A stretch of DNA of 64,000 bases from Solimonas_A sp052035235. GTDB lineage: Bacteria; Pseudomonadota; Gammaproteobacteria; Nevskiales; Nevskiaceae. Location of the stretch: assembly GCA_052035235.1 (NCBI GenBank), contig JBPOHT010000006.1:30538-94537 (forward strand). Reading direction: 5' to 3'. The first letter of the stretch is position 1, and every line of letters starts with the position of its first letter. The translations under genes and the position numbers were made by a program. Positions 59,733 through 64,000 of the stretch are shown here, in pieces. The notes beneath the pieces are model-generated. The model made no database searches, had not been told where the DNA came from, and saw only the letters and a list, made by a program, of their open reading frames with translations.

Positions 59733-61136
59733 TTATCCATTCGCGGGCTCGCAGAGCGAGTCCAGGCTCAGCATGAGGGCGTGCTCGCGCGCCGGGGAAA
59801 CCACGGTCGTCGGAAGCACATCCCTGGGCTGCACGCGGCGGTCCAGCCAGAAATGTCCGGTGCCCAGGCGAGCGGCATCCTCCGATGCCAGCCAGACGAT
59901 CGTGTCCGCGCCCATGCGGGAATCACGCAGGTACCGCTTCATCACGCGCTCGAAGCGCGGAAGCGAGCGGGCAACCCCAGGCGTCGCGACCCATCCGGGA
60001 TGCATGGCATGGAAGGCGACGTCGGGATGGCGCCGCGCGAGGCTGGCGGTGGCGGCGACCAGGGCCCGCTTGGCCTCGGCGTAGGCCCTGACGCCGTCAT
60101 GGCGGGCAGGTTCGGCCCGCGGATAGTCTCGGCTCAGGGACTGCAGGTACTGCCCTCCGGAAGAAACGTTGATCACGCGTCCTTGCGAGCGGCTCAGGAG
60201 CGGCATGAGGGCGCGCGTCAGCCGCAGCGGCGCGAGCAGGTTGGTGGCCATGGACCGCTCCCACCCCTCGGGCGTCCGCTCGTAGCGATCGAGCAGCACG
60301 CCGGCATTGTTGACCAGGACATCCAGGCGAGGCTCGAGGGACAGGATCTCTCCCGCCGCGCGGTCCAACTGCGCGCCCTCGGCCAGGTCGGCCTCGATCA
60401 GGCGCAAGCCGCTCGGCAGGCCGGCGAAGTCCTCGATGGCTTCCGCGGCAGCCTCGAGCCGGCGCGAATCCCTCCCCACCAGGATCAGCCGCGCACCAAG
60501 CCGGGCAATCTCGCAGGCGGCGGCCAGGCCGATGCCGCTGGTCGGGCCCGTGATGAGCACGGTCTTGCCGTCCATGAAGCGGCTGTGGGCCTTGCGCGGC
60601 ATCGCCAGGTAGCCGCGCTCGGTGAAGCCGATCGCCGCAGGCAACAGCAAGCGCTGCGAGAAGGTGGGCGCTGACGCGCCGGCTGTGACGGGCGCGTCCC
60701 CGTCGAGAGCCATCTTGAGACCGGCCATGGCGCGACGGCCCAGCCGCGTGAGGAACGGCTGCAACAAGCGACCCGACAGGGCTCCGAGCCCCGGCATCCG
60801 CAGGCGCGCGGCATAGCTGATGCGCGTACGGCCGGCAGCCAGCGACAGCAAGCTGATCGAGTCCTCAGCCAGGACGCCACCGCCCACGCCCGTCAGGTGC
60901 AGGGATTCGCCGCTCCGCAGGCCGGTCAGACGGTATTGCATCACCGTGCCGCCGCCCAGCCCAGACAGCGTTACCCGGAACTCCGACCCCAGGCCCACGG
61001 GGCCTGGGGTGAGCTTCTGCGCCCGGCGCACTCCAGGATCCCATTGCTCGGCGGTCGAGAAATCCAGCAGGTAGCGAAAGCATTCCTGTATGGGACGCTG
61101 CACATCGATGTGTTTGTTGAGTAAGGTCTCGTACAT
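59733..61136 (-). CDS. SRPBCC-SDR fusion protein
   Basis: The 467-residue product joins two folds. Residues about 1-145 are an SRPBCC ligand-binding domain (DVQRPIQECFRYLLDFSTAE, QWDPGVRRAQKLTPGPVGLG). About 190-460 is a short-chain dehydrogenase of the DHRS12 type: VLITGPTSGIGLAAACEIAR, NNAGVLLDRY, INVSSGGQYLQSLSRDYP, YAEAKRALV (complete YxxxK) and MHPGWVATPGV. The linker contains a short hydrophobic stretch. It starts five bases after the stop of the SDR gene at 61142, so both are one operon. A ligand captured by the SRPBCC part could be passed to the reductase; substrate unknown. Confidence 0.88.
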   Translation of the reverse strand: MYETLLNKHIDVQRPIQECFRYLLDFSTAEQWDPGVRRAQKLTPGPVGLGSEFRVTLSGLGGGTVMQYRLTGLRSGESLHLTGVGGGVLAEDSISLLSLAAGRTRISYAARLRMPGLGALSGRLLQPFLTRLGRRAMAGLKMALDGDAPVTAGASAPTFSQRLLLPAAIGFTERGYLAMPRKAHSRFMDGKTVLITGPTSGIGLAAACEIARLGARLILVGRDSRRLEAAAEAIEDFAGLPSGLRLIEADLAEGAQLDRAAGEILSLEPRLDVLVNNAGVLLDRYERTPEGWERSMATNLLAPLRLTRALMPLLSRSQGRVINVSSGGQYLQSLSRDYPRAEPARHDGVRAYAEAKRALVAATASLARRHPDVAFHAMHPGWVATPGVARSLPRFERVMKRYLRDSRMGADTIVWLASEDAARLGTGHFWLDRRVQPRDVLPTTVVSPAREHALMLSLDSLCEPANG

Positions 61137-61141
61137 GGCGT

Positions 61142-61876
61142 TCAGCGCACCAGTGGGCGAATTCTGGAAAAGCCGCCGTCGACGCCGACGACCTGCCCCG
61201 TGACACGGCGCGACTGAGATGAGGCCAGCCAGAGCGCAGCCTCGGCGACATCGTCGGCGTGATTGATGCCCCCCAGCGGATACTGCCGCTCCGCCGCGGC
61301 TCGCCCGGCATCGCCGGCCAGGATCTTCTGCGTCAGCGGCGTCTCGGTGATGCCGGGTGCAATCACGTTGAAGCGAATTCCCAAGGCGGCATGGCTCGCC
61401 GCCGCGGAGAGTGCAAAGCCTTCGATGGCCGCCTTGGCCGCCGCGATCAGTTCATGCTGGGCCACTCCGATGCGCGCCACCACGGAGGAAAACAGCACGA
61501 CGCTACCGGGCGACGCTCGCCGTCGCATCAGCCCGACATATCGCCGGCTCATCAGGAAGGCGGAGTGCAGATTGATCCGCAGCGCCTCGGCCAGGTCCCC
61601 GGCGCGGGCGCGCTCCAGCGAGCCGACCTGCGATGAGCCGATGCAGTGGACGAGCGCCCCAGGGACGAGATCGGCAGCCTCCAGGCTCGCGAAGACCCCC
61701 TCGACCCCCTCTTCGCTGGCGGCATCGGCCTCGATCTGGCGAAACCCGGGAAACAGGCCCGCCAGGCGCTCAGCAGAGCGGCCCACGCAGATGGGCTCCA
61801 GGCCGCGTGCGGCGCCCAGCCGGGCCACGGCCTGGCCGATACCCCCGCTCGCACCCGTGATCAACACGTAAGTCAT
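61142..61876 (-). CDS. SDR-family protein lacking the catalytic tyrosine
   Basis: ATG 61876 with AGAGG upstream gives 244 residues. Rossmann motif VLITGASGGIGQAVARLGAA and VVGVDGGF at the end are normal, and Ser131 and Lys148 are present. At the YxxxK position the sequence reads IAAAK (144-148), so the tyrosine is Ile144. NNAG is replaced by HCIGS. The rest (LGIRFNVIAPGITETPLTQK) is a standard SDR tail. It may use another base or act non-enzymatically. First gene of the unit leading into the SRPBCC-SDR fusion; upstream region holds palindromes (61896-61938). Confidence 0.85.
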   Translation of the reverse strand: MTYVLITGASGGIGQAVARLGAARGLEPICVGRSAERLAGLFPGFRQIEADAASEEGVEGVFASLEAADLVPGALVHCIGSSQVGSLERARAGDLAEALRINLHSAFLMSRRYVGLMRRRASPGSVVLFSSVVARIGVAQHELIAAAKAAIEGFALSAAASHAALGIRFNVIAPGITETPLTQKILAGDAGRAAAERQYPLGGINHADDVAEAALWLASSQSRRVTGQVVGVDGGFSRIRPLVR

Positions 61877-61895
61877 TGGCACCCTCTAGGACATC

Positions 61896-61938
61896 GCGAT
61901 ACAGGAGACTGTATCGCCCTAGACAGGTTTTGTATACA
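61896..61938. promoter_or_regulatory. GCGATACAG dyad and TGTATACA palindrome in SDR/litR intergenic region
   Basis: GCGATACAG (61896-61904), GAGA and CTGTATCGC (61909-61917) are perfect inverted repeats; TGTATACA (61931-61938) is a perfect 8-bp palindrome within TTTTGTATACATTTT. They lie before the SDR start (minus) and before the predicted small RNA promoter (plus), suggesting operators of the adjacent LitR-type regulator. Confidence 0.6.
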
Positions 61939-61967
61939 TTTTTTGAAGCTTAAATCTATACCAAAGC

Positions 61968-61996
61968 TTTACATGGCTAGATTCTAGCGCCATACT
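61968..61996 (+). promoter_or_regulatory. predicted promoter of small RNA
   Basis: TTTACA (61968-61973), a 17-nt spacer and CATACT (61991-61996) fit a sigma-70 promoter reading to the right, with start expected near 62003. No protein gene follows on this strand before the terminator at 62064. Confidence 0.5.
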
Positions 61997-62002
61997 GCAG
62001 GC

Positions 62003-62088
62003 GTGGTTGATCCGACGCTTTCCCGCTCATTCCCAGGCGTCCCCGACACGATCAACCGCCCTGGGCCGGCATTGCCGGCCTTTTTTTG
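62003..62088 (+). ncRNA. candidate small RNA between SDR gene and litR
   Basis: A plus-strand terminator (62064-62087) stands between two minus-strand genes, with no plus-strand gene feeding it. The 86-nt interval behind a promoter-like pair folds well: GTGGTTGATC (62003-62012) pairs with GATCAACCGC (62050-62059, one G-U), GACGC (62014-62018) with GCGTC (62037-62041) inside it, then the terminator hairpin. The apical loop holds TTTCCCGCTCATTCCC, a possible seed. No open reading frame of note. Expression and targets are unknown; regulation by light through the upstream TGTATACA site is inference. Confidence 0.55.
62064..62087 (+). terminator. rho-independent terminator (plus strand)
   Basis: GGCCGGC (62064-62070), loop ATT and GCCGGCC (62074-62080) form a perfect stem followed by seven T. 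On the minus strand there is no T-tract after the stem, so it does not serve litR; it points to a plus-strand transcript. Confidence 0.85.
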
Positions 62089-62105
62089 CCCGGCGCATGA
62101 CGCCG

Positions 62106-63086
62106 TCAGGCGGGTTCCTGGCCGCCTGACGGGGCCTGCAAGCCTTCGTGCACCAGCACCCGCTCGAGCGCATGCTCCATCACCTCGCGGCAATGTGCGG
62201 CCGCGGAGTACAGCAGCGCGTGGACCGAGGCATCCGCCATCTCGGCACTCTCGCATTCCAGGCTGTATTGCTCGAAGGCGTTGAGCTTGACCAGCAGGTC
62301 GGAAAGGTGGCTGGGACACTCGCAGCGCATGGCGATGGGCCGGCGCGTCATGGTGGCGAGGAACTGGGCGTCGTAGCGACGCGGGCCGGCAGGCTGGAGC
62401 AGCAACTGCTCCACGCTGCCACGCGGGGACTCCGCATAGGCGATCCCCAGCAGGCAAATCCTCGCCAGGTGGGCCGGATCGGCCGGCATACCCAGCGCGA
62501 TGACCCCCTCTTCGTCCAGCCGTGCCAACGCCTGCCGGGTGCCGAAGCCGTACACCACCACCGTCAGGGCCGGCCGCAGGGCCGACCTCCGTTGCCGCAG
62601 GGCCTTGAGGGAGGGCGGCGCAAGCGTGGCAATCTCGACGATCAGGGCATCCAGCGACTCGGCGCCCGCCCCCTCGTCGCCCGATGCCGCCAGCAGCTCG
62701 ATGTCAGTCCGCTCGCTCCAGGCCAGGCGCAGACGGTCCAGCAGCGCCCCGCCCTCGACCCCTATCCGGCAGCTCGCGCGGGCCTGGGGCGGCAGGCGGG
62801 GCGGAGCGCCCGCGAGACGGGCTCGAATCTGGTCGTCGCCCAGCGAGGCAACGGTGCCGATCGCATGCCCCGCGTCCACAGCCGCCTTCAGCAGCATCAG
62901 GCGGTCAATGTCGCTGCGGGAATACAGGCGCCCGTTGCCAGTGCTGCGGGCGGGCGTCACCACGCCGTACCGGCGCTCCCACATTCGGATCGTCGGAACC
63001 GGCATCCCGGTCAGCCGGGAAACCACCGCGATGCGGTAGGCGTCTTCGCTGGGCGGGGCGGAGGTCTTTGGGGCGGTGCTTTTCAT
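62106..63086 (-). CDS. MerR-family LitR-type regulator lacking cobalamin ligands
   Basis: ATG 63086 with GAAGG eight bases upstream gives 326 residues. About 16-85 is the MerR winged helix (RIAVVSRLTGMPVPTIRMWE, RRYGVVTPARSTGNGRLYSR). About 105-215 is a flavodoxin-like region as in B12-binding LitR/CarH proteins, but no DxHxxG motif or other histidine ligand is present. The C-terminus (RCECPSHLSDLLVKLNAFEQYSL..., HCREVMEHALERVLVHEGL) matches the class II LitR proteins that, as I recall from Pseudomonas putida, act with a short LOV photoreceptor. Divergent from folE; shares its promoter region. A longer N-terminal extension to 63164 is possible but crosses the operator-like repeats. Confidence 0.88.
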   Translation of the reverse strand: MKSTAPKTSAPPSEDAYRIAVVSRLTGMPVPTIRMWERRYGVVTPARSTGNGRLYSRSDIDRLMLLKAAVDAGHAIGTVASLGDDQIRARLAGAPPRLPPQARASCRIGVEGGALLDRLRLAWSERTDIELLAASGDEGAGAESLDALIVEIATLAPPSLKALRQRRSALRPALTVVVYGFGTRQALARLDEEGVIALGMPADPAHLARICLLGIAYAESPRGSVEQLLLQPAGPRRYDAQFLATMTRRPIAMRCECPSHLSDLLVKLNAFEQYSLECESAEMADASVHALLYSAAAHCREVMEHALERVLVHEGLQAPSGGQEPA

Positions 63087-63118
63087 CGAGGCAACCTTCA
63101 GGACGATGGGATCGCGAT

Positions 63119-63175
63119 TTGTATAGCTATTGAACAGGAAGCGTTGTAGCATGAAGCTGTTCATCTATTGTATAG
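63119..63175. promoter_or_regulatory. litR-folE divergent promoter with two TTGTATAG repeats
   Basis: TTGTATAG occurs at 63119-63126 and 63168-63175; the second lies within CTATTGTATAG, a small dyad. TGAACA (63131-63136) and TGTTCA (63159-63164) form an inverted repeat between them. The second box ends 9 bp before the folE ATG, so it overlaps or follows the -10 region. Confidence 0.55.
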
Positions 63176-63184
63176 GAAACTGCC

Positions 63185-63832
63185 ATGGACGATCTTCGCT
63201 CCCTGCCTGCTGTAGCCGATGATTTCGAAGCCGCCGGGCCGGAGGGGGACGTCGCTGCCGCCGAGGAGCACCGGCTCGCCGGCCTGTACCGGGAGCTCAT
63301 GCTCGGCATCGGGGAGGACGTGAGCCGTGAGGGATTGGTGGGCACCCCGAACCGTGCGGCCAAGGCCTTCGACTTCCTGACCCGTGGCTACCGCGAGGAC
63401 ATCGATTCGCTGGTCAACGGGGCCATCTTCCAGTCCGCGAGCCGGGACATGGTGCTGGTCAAGAACATCGAGTTCTACTCTTTGTGCGAGCACCACATCC
63501 TGCCGTTCTTCGGCAAGGTCCATGTCGCCTACCTGCCGTCCGGCAAGGTCATCGGCCTGTCCAAGATCCCACGCATCGTCGACGTGTTTGCGCGCCGCCT
63601 GCAGATCCAGGAGAACCTGACGGAGCAGATCGCCCGCTGCATCGAGCAGGTCACGGGAGCGCGCGGCGTGGCGGTGGTCGTCGAGGCGCGGCACATGTGC
63701 ATGCTGATGCGCGGCGTGGAGAAGCAGGCGGCGTCCATGCTGACCAGCAGCCTCAGCGGAGCCTTCCAGCAGGACGAGAGCTTGCGCAACCAGCTTCTCC
63801 GCTTCCTGCCTGCCTCCTCCGGGGAGCTGTGA
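63185..63832 (+). CDS. folE: GTP cyclohydrolase I
   Basis: The 215-residue enzyme has the zinc site Cys101, His104 (SLCEHHILPF) and Cys172 (EARHMCMLMRG), with the same 68-residue spacing as E. coli FolE, plus LVGTPNRAAKAFDFLTRGY, IGLSKIPRIVDVFARRLQIQ and TSSLSGAF. It makes dihydroneopterin triphosphate for folate or, in LitR clusters, for pterin cofactors of photolyase/cryptochrome (methenyl-THF antenna). Its short acidic N-terminal tail is unremarkable. Divergent from litR; trpB begins 26 bp later on the same strand. Whether this is the only folE of the genome cannot be seen. Confidence 0.95.
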   Translation: MDDLRSLPAVADDFEAAGPEGDVAAAEEHRLAGLYRELMLGIGEDVSREGLVGTPNRAAKAFDFLTRGYREDIDSLVNGAIFQSASRDMVLVKNIEFYSLCEHHILPFFGKVHVAYLPSGKVIGLSKIPRIVDVFARRLQIQENLTEQIARCIEQVTGARGVAVVVEARHMCMLMRGVEKQAASMLTSSLSGAFQQDESLRNQLLRFLPASSGEL

Positions 63833-63858
63833 GCGCGCCTCGCGCCGCGGATCCCGTC

Positions 63859-64000
63859 ATGGCTTATGACTTCCCCGATAAGAAAGGCCACTACGGCCCC
63901 TATGGCGGACAGTTCGTCGCCGAAACCCTGATGTCGCCGCTGCGGCAGCTCTCCGACGCCTATGAGCGCCTGAAGGGCGACCCGGCGTTCCTGGCGGAAC
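63859..64000 (+). CDS. trpB: tryptophan synthase beta chain (3' end outside window)
   Basis: The visible 47 residues (MAYDFPDKKGHYGPYGGQFV, AETLMSPLRQLSDAYERLKG...) are the standard N-terminus of TrpB, including YGGQFVAETL. TrpB makes tryptophan from indole and serine with PLP. It follows folE by 26 bp on the same strand and could be cotranscribed from the same or its own promoter. The catalytic part lies outside the window. Confidence 0.92.
   Translation, partial: MAYDFPDKKGHYGPYGGQFVAETLMSPLRQLSDAYERLKGDPAFLAE

Noticed and set aside
62064..62087. Terminator hairpin read as the end of litR
   Set aside because: On the minus strand no T-tract follows the stem; the T-run lies on the plus strand only.
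61877..63180. Cobalamin riboswitch or B12-binding LitR
   Set aside because: No B12-box is visible and the regulator lacks DxHxxG, so direct cobalamin sensing is unsupported.

Overview
The window is GC-rich, densely coded bacterial chromosome. Conserved blocks trxA-rho with divergent rhlB, radC/coaBC-dut-argB, pyrE next to exonuclease III, mutY-yggX, mtnB-mtnD-mtnC and rpmB-rpmG all point to a gammaproteobacterium. The GC content, the repeat types and the accessory genes fit the Nevskiales/Solimonadaceae or Xanthomonadales side of that class; this placement is inference, because no 16S gene is present.

Layout. 1-10.3 kb: a TetR regulator cut by the window edge, divergent from a two-gene operon (a styrene-oxide-isomerase-like membrane protein and a SnoaL/zinc-ribbon fusion) across a 53-bp perfect palindrome; then a MEST-like hydrolase, tandem serine/threonine kinases carrying C-terminal cyclic-nucleotide-binding domains, a glycine-zipper lipoprotein, purD and an aspartic-type protease. 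10.4-41.3 kb: mostly housekeeping (rho, trxA, rhlB, pbpG, yrfG, cysQ, methionine salvage, mgtE, L28/L33, maeB, radC, coaBC, dut, argB, pyrE, xthA, ampG, prkB-like, trmB, thiG/thiS, asmA, mutY, yggX). Its intergenic spaces hold several families of palindromic repeats and two large nested inverted-repeat structures.

41.4-54 kb: accessory region starting at tRNA-Phe(GAA). A tyrosine recombinase next to the tRNA is broken by an in-frame stop and a lost C-terminus, the remnant of an integrated element. Beyond it lie an MFS transporter, an SH3/outer-membrane protein, an RTX-repeat fragment, a 953-aa winged-helix/ATPase/TPR regulator, a diguanylate cyclase and a TonB-dependent receptor. 54.2-56.9 kb: a sulfane-sulfur locus in which a CstR-type two-cysteine regulator sits between persulfide dioxygenase plus TauE exporter on one side and a split YeeE/YedE transporter on the other.

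57-63.8 kb is the most interesting part: a probable light-response cluster built around a MerR-family LitR protein of the class lacking cobalamin ligands. Its neighbours are an ECF sigma factor, lipocalin, an HsaA-like flavin monooxygenase, an SRPBCC-SDR fusion, an SDR without the catalytic tyrosine, and folE. TGTATA-type dyads lie in the promoter regions of the cluster, and a previously unannotated small RNA with its own promoter and terminator appears to sit between the SDR gene and litR. trpB runs off the right edge.
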